A DNA stretch of 64,000 nucleotides from Flavobacterium foetidum (GTDB lineage: Bacteria > Bacteroidota > Bacteroidia > Flavobacteriales > Flavobacteriaceae). This document shows, piece by piece, positions 35,878 to 43,971 of the stretch (position 1 is the stretch's first letter; every line of letters begins with the position of its first letter). Both the position numbers and the translations under genes were made by a program. The stretch covers positions 1-64,000 of the forward strand of contig NZ_SJTF01000016.1 of assembly GCF_004634245.1 (NCBI RefSeq), in the 5' to 3' direction. The notes under the pieces were generated by a model that was not told where the DNA came from, made no database searches, and was given only the letters and a program-made list of their open reading frames with translations.

Positions 35878-36873
35878 TTAAAGTACCATCAAATTGCACC
35901 CACGAATATCAGAATTATCAAAACGTCCCAATACCTCGAAAGAGTTGTTGGGATTTTTTTTGCCTAAATCCTGAGTTGCAATAAAAGAACATGAATTGAT
36001 ATTAGCCAAATCAATAACATTTATGCCGCCAGTTTTTCCATCTTTCACGTAAGTGAGCGCATCTTCAGGATCGCGGACTAAAATATGCATCCATGAAGGG
36101 CATTCAAAAACACCTTCTCCTAACGAATACGCTTGTGCTAAAAGTTCGGTCATGCCGTATTCTGAATGGATGGAAGAAACGCCAAAACCTTTGCATAGAA
36201 TTTCGTGCAATTCTTCGCGAATCATTTCTTTGCGTTTTCCTTTCATTCCTCCAGTTTCCATTATAATGGTATTTTGAAGATTGAATTCATGCTTCTCAAT
36301 CAAATCCAACAACGCATAGGTAACCCCGATCAAGATTACATTTTGACCAGACTCGTCTAATTCCGTAAGCTTTTTTATCAAGTCGTCGTGATTATGAAGA
36401 TAAAACCCGCTTTCGGGCTGATTGGAGAGTTTTATTAAATCTTCTACCATATAAATTAACGAAGAGCCTTCGCGTTCTAAATACGACGGCAAAAGGGCTA
36501 AAACAACGTAATCTTCGATATTTCCGTAAAATTGAGAAAATCCTTTGCGGTAGCTTTCCTCATAAAGCGTAACATCAGTAACTAAATGTCGGCTCGTAAT
36601 CATTCCTGTAGTGCCGCTGCTGGTAAAAGTAACCTGTGCAGGATTGTTATTCGAAACAACATCATGGCTTTTGAAGAACTGAATGGGCAGAAACGGTATC
36701 TGCTGGATGGTTTTTACTTCTTGTGGATTGATGTTTAAAAAATCACAAAAATCACGATACACCTTATTATTCTCATGCTGAAAACGAAACACTTTTAGTG
36801 CTATTTTTTCAAATTGTTTCTGACTTGAAATCGTGAATATATCGCTGGCTGTAATCAAAACTTTTTTCTGCAA
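35878..36873 (-). CDS. LuxE-like acyltransferase/acyl-protein synthetase
   Basis: A 331-residue adenylate-forming protein of the LuxE/PaaK-like type. The glycine/serine loop TFTSSGTTGMITSR (near 95), METGGMKGKRKEM (near 205) and SEYGMTELLAQAYS (near 238) are the acyl-activating signatures. It would activate a carboxylic acid; bioluminescence genes are absent, so the link is only structural. No ATG is available at the 5' end: TTG at 36873 is the longest start, but a -7-like TATCTTTG overlaps that codon, and a second TTG at 36858 (then ITASDIFTI) is my preferred start. Confidence 0.78.
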   Translation of the reverse strand: MQKKVLITASDIFTISSQKQFEKIALKVFRFQHENNKVYRDFCDFLNINPQEVKTIQQIPFLPIQFFKSHDVVSNNNPAQVTFTSSGTTGMITSRHLVTDVTLYEESYRKGFSQFYGNIEDYVVLALLPSYLEREGSSLIYMVEDLIKLSNQPESGFYLHNHDDLIKKLTELDESGQNVILIGVTYALLDLIEKHEFNLQNTIIMETGGMKGKRKEMIREELHEILCKGFGVSSIHSEYGMTELLAQAYSLGEGVFECPSWMHILVRDPEDALTYVKDGKTGGINVIDLANINSCSFIATQDLGKKNPNNSFEVLGRFDNSDIRGCNLMVL

Positions 36874-36943
36874 AGATAATTGATTTTAGTGTTCAGTGTT
36901 CGGTTTTTAAGTGTGCAGTTTTTCAGATTCGTCTAAAAATAAA

Positions 36944-36965
36944 AAAAGCTCCAAGGAGCTTTTTA
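36944..36965. terminator. terminator downstream of the T9SS mini-protein gene
   Basis: AAAAAGCTCC and GGAGCTTTTT form a perfect 10-base-pair stem with a two-base AA loop, with A and T runs on the two sides. Confidence 0.75.
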
Positions 36966-36968
36966 ATA

Positions 36969-37307
36969 TTATCTGATGATCAGTTTTCTTGTCGCCGAGG
37001 CATTTTGTTCACTTATCTTGATGATGTAAACTCCAGGAGGCAGTTCTGATACGTTTAATTCTTTTGTGGTTAAATGTGCCTGAAGTACTTTTTTTCCAAG
37101 GATATCAAAAACAATGATTTCTTTTTCCAAATCATTTTTTGAAGAAATATAAACTTTTCCGTTGGTCACAGGGTTAGGATACAAGCTCAGGCCCTCAATG
37201 ACAGAAGTGTCTTGAGTTTTTGGTAATTGTTTACTGTCCTGCGCCGAAACGTTTACAGTAAATAAAAATGCCAATAAGAATGTAATATAAAAGTAGTTTT
37301 TTGCCAT
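36969..37307 (-). CDS. T9SS sorting-domain mini-protein
   Basis: A 112-residue protein that consists of a signal peptide (MAKNYFYITFLLAFLFTVNVSAQ), about 15 linker residues and a type A type IX secretion C-terminal domain: LSLYPNPVTNGKVYI, IIVFDILGKKVLQ, LNVSELPPGVYIIKI and the final ATRKLIIR. Normally this domain follows a large cargo; here almost no cargo exists. It could be exported alone, act as a decoy or substrate reservoir for the T9SS attachment step, or be a remnant. It lies next to the lipoprotein and TonB receptor genes on the same strand, but terminators separate it. Confidence 0.85.
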   Translation of the reverse strand: MAKNYFYITFLLAFLFTVNVSAQDSKQLPKTQDTSVIEGLSLYPNPVTNGKVYISSKNDLEKEIIVFDILGKKVLQAHLTTKELNVSELPPGVYIIKISEQNASATRKLIIR

Positions 37308-37366
37308 CGCATTTGTTTGGATACGTAAATATACAAAAAAAATGACAAAAAGTGCGCCAAAAAAAA

Positions 37367-37388
37367 ACATCCTAATAATTTAGGATGT
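37367..37388 (-). terminator. terminator hairpin 2 after the beta-helix lipoprotein
   Basis: ACATCCTAA and TTAGGATGT pair around TAAT, flanked by an A run (T run on the minus strand). It would back up the hairpin at 37451. Confidence 0.7.
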
Positions 37389-37450
37389 TTTTAACATTTT
37401 GTTTTCGAAGTTATTAGGAGCAGTGGCGCAAAACGTATACAGCAAAAAAA

Positions 37451-37473
37451 ACACCCTAATGCAATTAGAGTGT
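37451..37473 (-). terminator. terminator hairpin 1 after the beta-helix lipoprotein
   Basis: ACACCCTAAT pairs with ATTAGAGTGT (one mismatch) around GCA; an A run precedes it on the plus strand, giving a T run in the minus-strand transcript. Confidence 0.7.
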
Positions 37474-37500
37474 TTTTGAATATTATTTTGTCTTACGAGA

Positions 37501-38691
37501 TTATAGACCTTTTGTCCATCCAGCAGTCCAAGTTGGAACTCCTGATCCGTTTCCTGCTCCAGTTGCAGTTGCAGATTCTGTGTAAACTTTAAGGAAATCA
37601 TTGTTAACTACAGATGCAGTAGTTGTTGATTTAGATTTAAGAGTTACATCTTCGAATTTAACGTTAGTAGCCAATAAATCAGTTCCAGCGTATCCGATGC
37701 TTTCGTCGTGTTGAACATCAAATCCAGTTTTCCAACCTTTTAATACAACGTTGTCAAATTTACCTTTTGTACCAACTCTTAATTTGAAAGCTTGAGATTC
37801 TGCACTTGTGTCAGTAGATCCGAAACCAACTAAAGTAAGGTTTTTGATTGTTGGGAAAGAAATTGGTGTAGCTAAGTGGTTGTTAGCGTTGTTATCAGCC
37901 TCGATACCTCTGTTACCAGCGTTAGTTCTGATTCCATACCAGTTTTCACCATTTCCAATCCATCCTTCAGTCCAGTCAAATAAATCATCACCTACAGCTG
38001 TATTGTCTTTGTTAGAAACTACTAAGTGAGATGCATTTACAGTTCCACCAAACCACTCGAATCCGTCATCAGAGCTTTCGTAAACTTGTACATAATCAAT
38101 AACAGTTCCGCTTCCAACTCCAAATAGAGAAAGTCCATTAAATTCTTTGTCACTGCTGTAAGAGAAACCTGGGTACTCAATTCTTAAATATTTAATTGAT
38201 CCAGAGTTGTCATTAGCTACAGTTCCACCGTAAGTTAACTCAGAAACTTCAGCACTAGCAGTAGTTCCTTTGTTGATTGGTGCTTTTCCGCAGATTACTA
38301 AACCACCCCAAGCAGCTGGTTTTTTTGTTTCTGAAGTCATAACAACTGGACTAGACGCAGTTCCTTGAACGTCGATTTGTCCTCCTTGCGCTACAGCAAT
38401 ATATCTTACAGCTGCTAATTGGTCAGATGGTACTGCAGTTGCTTCAATGATAACTCCAGGTCTGATTGTAAGTTTAGCAGTGTTTTTAACTACTAATTTC
38501 CCTGTTAGTTTATAAGTTCCAGATTCTAATACTACCTCTCCACTGTTGATTTCTCCTTGTAGATTATCTCTAACTACTACGAAATCAGATTTTGGTCCTT
38601 CGTTTTTGTTGTCATCGCTTGAGCAAGATGTTGTAAGTGTTACAAGTGATAAAGCTGCTAAGCCCAAAATTGTTGAAATTGTTTTTTTCAT
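37501..38691 (-). CDS. beta-helix-like lipoprotein partner of the TonB receptor
   Basis: A 396-residue exported lipoprotein; MKKTISTILGLAALSLVTL then TTSCSSDD gives the lipid site at Cys22. The mature part has short valine/isoleucine-rich strands separated by turns, as in right-handed beta-helices: TYKLTGKLVVKNTAKLTI, RPGVIIEA, the block AAWGGLVICGKAPINKG and DYVQVYESSDDGFEWFGGTV. Homologues are sometimes labelled 'multidrug transporter', which the sequence does not support. It lies 137 bases after the TonB-dependent receptor and is probably its surface lipoprotein partner. Its link to phosphate supply is an inference from the neighbouring PhoB/PhoR-like and porin genes. Confidence 0.75.
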   Translation of the reverse strand: MKKTISTILGLAALSLVTLTTSCSSDDNKNEGPKSDFVVVRDNLQGEINSGEVVLESGTYKLTGKLVVKNTAKLTIRPGVIIEATAVPSDQLAAVRYIAVAQGGQIDVQGTASSPVVMTSETKKPAAWGGLVICGKAPINKGTTASAEVSELTYGGTVANDNSGSIKYLRIEYPGFSYSSDKEFNGLSLFGVGSGTVIDYVQVYESSDDGFEWFGGTVNASHLVVSNKDNTAVGDDLFDWTEGWIGNGENWYGIRTNAGNRGIEADNNANNHLATPISFPTIKNLTLVGFGSTDTSAESQAFKLRVGTKGKFDNVVLKGWKTGFDVQHDESIGYAGTDLLATNVKFEDVTLKSKSTTTASVVNNDFLKVYTESATATGAGNGSGVPTWTAGWTKGL

Positions 38692-38828
38692 TACTTTTTT
38701 AATTAGTTTGTGTTTATGCAAAGATTAGAACTTAAGTCTTAACCAACGTTAAGCCGTTGTCATCTATTTGTTATGTGTTTTTTATTCTAACGTTAAGGAA
38801 ATAACAATCTAATATTTCCTGTATGTTA

Positions 38829-41576
38829 TTAGAATTGGTAATTAATTCCTAATCCAAATGTTAATCCTTTTTTGTAATCGAATACTAGAATATCGCCACC
38901 TGCATTTTCCTGAACTCTTTTGAATTCTGGGTTCAGTAAGTTTCTTGCGCCAAAATCAATTCCAAGGTTTTTGTTCAGTTTAGTTTTGAAAATAAGGTCT
39001 AAAGATCCCATCGCTTTATCAACTAAATTTCCTTTTCCTTCGTTTCCGATTGCATAAAGTTTGTCAGAATAATGATTGTATGCTAGTGTTGCCATAATGC
39101 CTGAATCGTTTCTAAAGTTTTTAGTGTACGATAAATCAGCATTTAGGATTAAATCAGAAGCTCCTGTAAAACCAGAATTGTCATCTGTAGTATTGATGTT
39201 TAATCTTCCGTCTGTTTCTTCTCTCACTTTATCGGCATCAATATCTTGGTAAGTTTTCATTAACGAAGCATTAAAGCCAAAAGACAATTTGTTTGTGTAT
39301 TCCCCTTCAATTTCGAAAATGTTTTTTCTTGTTTCCAACTCAATTCCATAAGCATATCCAGTGTCTCCAATATTTACAAAAGAGATGTCATTTGTAGAGG
39401 AAGCAATAATGATTTGGTTGATTGGGTCCATAATGTATTTTCCAAAAGCAGTTACAGAGAATAACTCATCGCTTTTTGGGAACATTTCCCATTTCAAATC
39501 CAAATTATAGTTTTGCGAAGGATATAAGCTTGGGTTACCAATTACAGATTCCATTACATCTTCATAGATGAATAAAGCACGTTCTTTAAATTGTGGTAAT
39601 GTGTAAGTTTTACTAACAGCCAAACGAAGATTTTGTTTTTCGTTCAATTCATACTTTAAGACCGCGCTTGGTAAAAATTCGTTTCTTTCAAACGTATTTG
39701 TTCCTCCGCCTGCATCAAGTTGTGTTCTCCAGTTAACGGTTTGAGAAATTCTTTCGTATCTAACACCCGCAACTATACTTAGTTTATTTGCAAATTTATA
39801 TTCGATATTACCAAATCCAGCATGTATATCTTGTTGACCGTCATATGTTTGAGGAGTCATTCCTGCAAAAGCAGCAGTTGAGAATAAACCGCTGTTGTAG
39901 TTTGATTGGTTAAAAAATGCATCTAAATTGTTTGGGTCTACACTTGTGTTTTGACCCGTTTGGCTGATGTTGAAGTTAAACTGAATAGCTTCAAAATCAC
40001 GTTTTTTGAATCTTCCATTGTAACCTGCAGTAATTTTTCCTTTAGACTCACCGTCTTGATTTTGTAGCTTATAAGAGAAGGCAAGATTAGCGGCAGCTTC
40101 ATCTTCTTTAAGATTTTGGAAATATCTTTGGTTGTCAGTTGTGGTTCTCTGAGCAAGTGTGTAAATGTTAGTCGTTGGGTTGTAGAACATTTTGTTTTGA
40201 GTTCTGTCTGGCATATCACCTTTTACAGTGTTATATGAAACACCCCAATCTAAATCGATTTTATCGGTTATTTTGCTATTTCCTAAAAGCTGATTTATCA
40301 TTACAGTGTTTTGTGTAAACGTACCTCTTTGAACTAGTAGACTAGCATCAGAGTTGTCAAAATCACGATCGCTTCCAAAATAAGTGTCTCTAGTTTGTTC
40401 TGATGAGTTTACGAACAAAAAGTTGTATCCGATTTTATGGTTTTTGTTCAAACGATAATTAGCATTGAACATTCCGGTCGTGTTTGTGTTGTAAGTGTAT
40501 TTTTCTTGTTGAAAAGATTTTAAAGAGGCTCCCTGAGCATTTACGCTTTGAGTTAATCCTTCTCTAAATTCGTAACCGTTTCCAAAACCTGCAGTAGCAA
40601 AAAGGCTTAATTTTCCTTCTTCGCCAATGTTGAAAGTTTTACCTGCCTTTAGGTTAAAGTTTCCTCCAAACGGAGCTTCTTTTTTAGGATTTAAACTATT
40701 TTCGAAACTAAAACTCGATAATGGATTGTTAGGAACTCCATAAGAAACAAAACCTGTTTTGTTTGGGCCTTGCTGCAGTAAAAAGCTACTAGAGTTTGAT
40801 ACTGCGTTAGTATTTACTTTTGAGCCTAATGAGATTTCAAACATGCCTTTTCCACGGTAATCTTTAGATACGATATCAACATTTCCTCCAGCAAAATCAC
40901 CATACATTTTTGCTCCGTATGATTTATCAATTGAAATATATTCTACAATGTCAGTCGAAAAAAGATCAAGAGCAATGTTTTTTTTCTGGGGGTCGTTGGA
41001 TGGAATTGGTAATCCGTTCATCGAAGTAGAATTGTAGCGATCACCTAAACCTCTTACATAAACGCTGTTACTTCCCTCTTGTTTAGAAACACCAGATGTT
41101 TTGACTACAGCCGCCGCAACATCGCTAACTCCTTTTCTAGAAAGTTCCTGCGCTCCGATAGTTTGTTTGATGTCAACCGCATTTTTTTGTTCTAAAAGAA
41201 GAGCGGTTTCTTTTTGCTTGTTTGGTGCAGATGATTTAACCACTACATCCTTAAGTGTATAACTTCCAGAAGAAAGTGCCTGATTTACCACCACAGTTTC
41301 GTTTGCTTTTACGGCAACTGGGGTTTCTATAGATTCATATCCTAAGAAGCTGAATACTAAAGTATAATTTCCAGGATTTACGGTCAAAGAATATTTTCCG
41401 TCTACGTCGGTATTTACGCTAATATTTGTACCTTTAATTAAAACATTAGCAAAAGGCAAAACCTCGTTGTTCATTTCCTTGTCGGTCAGAACTCCGGAAA
41501 TTGTACCTTTGTTTTGTGCGATTGAAATCGTACAGATAAATAATGCAATTAATAGAAATTTTAAATTGAATTTCAT
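38829..41576 (-). CDS. TonB-dependent receptor with carboxypeptidase-like domain
   Basis: A 915-residue outer-membrane transporter. Signal peptide MKFNLKFLLIALFICTISIAQ, an N-terminal carboxypeptidase-regulatory-like beta domain (residues 24-105, GTISGVLTDKEMNNEVLPFA), a plug (VKQTIGAQELSRKG-like start, SVYVRGLGDRYNSTSMNGLP, near 170) and a 22-strand barrel ending in GLGINYQF with terminal phenylalanine. Its partner lipoprotein follows. The promoter carries an 11-base-phased GTAACAT array placed just as in the phosphate-porin promoter, so I infer phosphate-dependent control and a phosphorus-containing substrate; no SusD gene is present. Confidence 0.88.
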   Translation of the reverse strand: MKFNLKFLLIALFICTISIAQNKGTISGVLTDKEMNNEVLPFANVLIKGTNISVNTDVDGKYSLTVNPGNYTLVFSFLGYESIETPVAVKANETVVVNQALSSGSYTLKDVVVKSSAPNKQKETALLLEQKNAVDIKQTIGAQELSRKGVSDVAAAVVKTSGVSKQEGSNSVYVRGLGDRYNSTSMNGLPIPSNDPQKKNIALDLFSTDIVEYISIDKSYGAKMYGDFAGGNVDIVSKDYRGKGMFEISLGSKVNTNAVSNSSSFLLQQGPNKTGFVSYGVPNNPLSSFSFENSLNPKKEAPFGGNFNLKAGKTFNIGEEGKLSLFATAGFGNGYEFREGLTQSVNAQGASLKSFQQEKYTYNTNTTGMFNANYRLNKNHKIGYNFLFVNSSEQTRDTYFGSDRDFDNSDASLLVQRGTFTQNTVMINQLLGNSKITDKIDLDWGVSYNTVKGDMPDRTQNKMFYNPTTNIYTLAQRTTTDNQRYFQNLKEDEAAANLAFSYKLQNQDGESKGKITAGYNGRFKKRDFEAIQFNFNISQTGQNTSVDPNNLDAFFNQSNYNSGLFSTAAFAGMTPQTYDGQQDIHAGFGNIEYKFANKLSIVAGVRYERISQTVNWRTQLDAGGGTNTFERNEFLPSAVLKYELNEKQNLRLAVSKTYTLPQFKERALFIYEDVMESVIGNPSLYPSQNYNLDLKWEMFPKSDELFSVTAFGKYIMDPINQIIIASSTNDISFVNIGDTGYAYGIELETRKNIFEIEGEYTNKLSFGFNASLMKTYQDIDADKVREETDGRLNINTTDDNSGFTGASDLILNADLSYTKNFRNDSGIMATLAYNHYSDKLYAIGNEGKGNLVDKAMGSLDLIFKTKLNKNLGIDFGARNLLNPEFKRVQENAGGDILVFDYKKGLTFGLGINYQF

Positions 41577-41605
41577 GTTCAGTGTTGTGTTAATTTATTT
41601 TGGTG

Positions 41606-41650
41606 CAAAGAAAGAATCGCACCGTGAAGTCGATGTTACCAACTTGTTAT
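41606..41650 (-). promoter_or_regulatory. TonB-receptor promoter with Pho-box-like 11-base repeats
   Basis: Read on the minus strand: ATAACAA-GTTG-GTAACAT-CGAC-TTCACGG, then 8 bases, then TTTCTTTG (one base off TAnnTTTG). Seven-base units at 11-base steps are the layout of PhoB-type operators. A second TGTTACCA lies at 41678-41685, 44 bases (four helical turns) from the first. Confidence 0.6.
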
Positions 41651-41809
41651 GTTTTTGTGTGTTTAAGATTATCAAATTGTTACCAGATTAAATTACCGTT
41701 AACACCAATTTTTTAAGGTTCTTTTGTTATTATATTTACCCCGTGAAATGAAAAACATCGGATAAATAATTAAAAGATTTGATGTAAAAAATCTCAATTT
41801 TTGCTATTT

Positions 41810-42493
41810 ATGAAAAAAACACAAACTAAGATTTTATTAGTTGACGACGAACCAGATATCTTAGAAATCGTTGGCTATAACCTTGCTCAAGAAGGCTATC
41901 AAATTGTTACAGCTTCTAATGGAAAAGATGCTATAGCGAAAGCGCAGAAAGAATTGCCAGAATTAATTATTATGGACGTGATGATGGCAGAAATGGACGG
42001 AATGGAAGCATGTGAGCACATCAGAAAAATTCCTGAACTAAATAATGTTATCATAACATTCCTTACAGCAAGAAGTGAAGATTATTCTCAAGTAGCTGGT
42101 TTTGACGCCGGTGCTGATGACTACATTACAAAGCCGATTAAACCAAAATTATTGGTTTCTAAAGTAAAGGCTCTGTTAAGAAGGTTAAAAGAACAAGAAG
42201 TTACTACCGATACTTTAAATGTTGGCGGAATCGAGATTAACCGTGAAGAATACAAAATCATAAAAGGCAATGTAGAAATTGCGTTACCAAGAAAAGAATT
42301 CGAACTGTTTTATTTATTGGCTTCTAAACCAGGAAAAGTTTTCAAGAGAGACGAAATCTTAGATAAAGTTTGGGGTAATGAAGTCGTAGTTGGCGGAAGA
42401 ACAATCGATGTTCACATCAGAAAACTGCGCGAAAAAATAGGAGAAGACCTTTTCAAAACCATAAAAGGTGTTGGTTACAAATTTGAGGTTTAA
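41810..42493 (+). CDS. OmpR/PhoB-type response regulator
   Basis: A 227-residue regulator: receiver domain (acid pocket DDE at 12-14, phosphorylated D56 in LIIMDVMMAEMDG, lysine in DYITKPIKP) and a winged-helix OmpR domain (IALPRKEFELFYLLAS ... RTIDVHIRKLREKIG ... TIKGVGYKFEV). I start at the ATG at 41810; a TTG three codons earlier is less likely. With the downstream PhoR-like kinase and phosphate porin it is probably the PhoB equivalent. It is divergent from the TonB receptor. Confidence 0.9.
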   Translation: MKKTQTKILLVDDEPDILEIVGYNLAQEGYQIVTASNGKDAIAKAQKELPELIIMDVMMAEMDGMEACEHIRKIPELNNVIITFLTARSEDYSQVAGFDAGADDYITKPIKPKLLVSKVKALLRRLKEQEVTTDTLNVGGIEINREEYKIIKGNVEIALPRKEFELFYLLASKPGKVFKRDEILDKVWGNEVVVGGRTIDVHIRKLREKIGEDLFKTIKGVGYKFEV

Positions 42494-42509
42494 GCATACT
42501 GTAAATAGA

Positions 42510-42677
42510 TGAACCATATAAGTGATATAAGTTCATTTAAATTATAGAGTACATACTTTTGTATTTGAAATTTATCTTTGTCAAAGTTTTAAACTTTGAC
42601 AAAGATTTCTTTTTTAGATTGCTATGTAATCTCAGAAATAAGTTTACTTTTAAATGAACTTATATCACTTATATGGT
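42510..42677. repeat. mirrored AACCATATAAGTG repeat pair between regulator and kinase
   Basis: The left arm (42510-42538) reads TGAACCATATAAGTGATATA and continues AGTTCATTT; the right arm (42652-42677) is its reverse complement with almost no change. A terminator hairpin lies between them. Confidence 0.85.
42574..42616 (+). terminator. terminator after the PhoB-like regulator
   Basis: ATCTTTGTCAAAGTTT and AAACTTTGACAAAGAT form a 16-base-pair stem with almost no loop, followed by TTCTTTTTTA. It would stop transcripts between the regulator and the kinase. Confidence 0.75.
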
Positions 42678-42719
42678 GACAAATAATTTTTTAATGGTTT
42701 TATTATTTTAAACATTTCA

Positions 42720-43808
42720 ATGAAAATTAATTTTAAAAAAACATACAAATTTGCTATCAAATCGGCATTGTATATCAGCCTTTTCGCAACAGGATTTGTG
42801 CTGATGCTTATGTCCTTGTTTTATAAAGAGCAAGGATTGAAACATCAGGTTGCTTTTGGAATCGTTTTTATAATCATCATTTATATATTCTCGTTTCTGG
42901 TTTTGCAATACCGTGTCGAGAGATTTATTTACAGAAGAGTCAAGAAAATTTACGACGAGGTTTCGCTTTTAGAATCGACTACACTTATCAATCAGCCCAT
43001 AAATACGGATATGGAAACGCTTTCGCGAGAAGTGAAAAAGTTTGCGACCGATAAAAAACTCGAAATCGAAATGCTCGAAATTCGTGAACAATACAGAAGA
43101 GAGTTTCTTGGAAATGTTTCGCACGAATTGAAAACGCCTTTATTTACCGTTCAAGGTTACGTTTCGACCTTGCTTGACGGAGCCATGGATGATAAACACA
43201 TTCGAAAAAAATATTTAAAACGTGCCGAGAAAGGGGTAGAGCGCCTAATTTATATCGTAGAAGACCTCGACATGATTACCAAATTAGAATCGGGAGATTT
43301 AGATTTGAATATGACCGATTTTGATATAGTAGAATTGATTCAGAATGTTTTTGAGCTTTTGGAAATGAAAGCCGACAAAAAGAAAATCAAATTGGCTTTT
43401 GAAAGCAAAAATGTACAGTCGGTTATTATTCGCGGTGATAAGGACCGAATTCAGCAGGTTTTGGAAAATTTGATTGTCAACTCTATTAAATACGGAAAAG
43501 AAGGCGGTTTGACGGAAGTCGGAGTTGTGAATTTGACTAAGAAGAAAGTCTTAATTCGTATAAGCGATAACGGAGAAGGAGTTGAAAAACAGAATATTCC
43601 AAGACTGTTTGAACGTTTTTATCGAGTTGATAAAAGCGGAACCCGTTCTGAAGGAGGCTCTGGTTTAGGTTTGGCGATCGTAAAGCATATTATTGAAGCA
43701 CATAAAGAGAAAGTTTACGTAGAAAGTGAGTTCGGAATTGGTTCAGAATTCTCCTTTACGCTCGAAAAAGCATTTAAAAACCAAAAAGCTGATGTTAAAA
43801 AATCGTAA
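42720..43808 (+). CDS. PhoR-type sensor histidine kinase
   Basis: A 362-residue inner-membrane kinase. Two helices (residues 12-34 and 45-63) with a very short periplasmic loop, a HAMP-like linker, the HisKA domain with H135 in GNVSHELKTPLFTVQGY, and the HATPase domain (QVLENLIVNSIKYGK, ISDNGEGV, RFYRVDKSGTRSEGGSGLGL). There is no PAS domain and no sensor domain outside the membrane, as in PhoR proteins that read the signal from a transporter. It is partner of the upstream PhoB-like regulator, separated by a repeat pair and terminator. Confidence 0.88.
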   Translation: MKINFKKTYKFAIKSALYISLFATGFVLMLMSLFYKEQGLKHQVAFGIVFIIIIYIFSFLVLQYRVERFIYRRVKKIYDEVSLLESTTLINQPINTDMETLSREVKKFATDKKLEIEMLEIREQYRREFLGNVSHELKTPLFTVQGYVSTLLDGAMDDKHIRKKYLKRAEKGVERLIYIVEDLDMITKLESGDLDLNMTDFDIVELIQNVFELLEMKADKKKIKLAFESKNVQSVIIRGDKDRIQQVLENLIVNSIKYGKEGGLTEVGVVNLTKKKVLIRISDNGEGVEKQNIPRLFERFYRVDKSGTRSEGGSGLGLAIVKHIIEAHKEKVYVESEFGIGSEFSFTLEKAFKNQKADVKKS

Positions 43809-43874
43809 CGAGGTTTTAGCTGAAAGCCCTAAAACAAAGGTGTTTAACGATAAATAAACATTTGGTTTTAGTGT

Positions 43875-43941
43875 GTAACATTAAATTTTTATTATAGTAA
43901 CATCTGGTTAATGATTTCTTAACATAGGTGATCCATCTTTG
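43875..43941 (+). promoter_or_regulatory. porin promoter with Pho-box-like 11-base repeats
   Basis: GTAACAT occurs at 43875 and 43897, then TTAATGA at 43908 and TTAACAT at 43919: units at 22 and 11-base steps. Eight bases after the last unit lies CATCTTTG (43934-43941), one base off TAnnTTTG. The arrangement is the same as at the TonB-receptor promoter. Confidence 0.65.
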
Positions 43942-43971
43942 CATCCTGAAATTAAGGGATTTAGAGAACTA

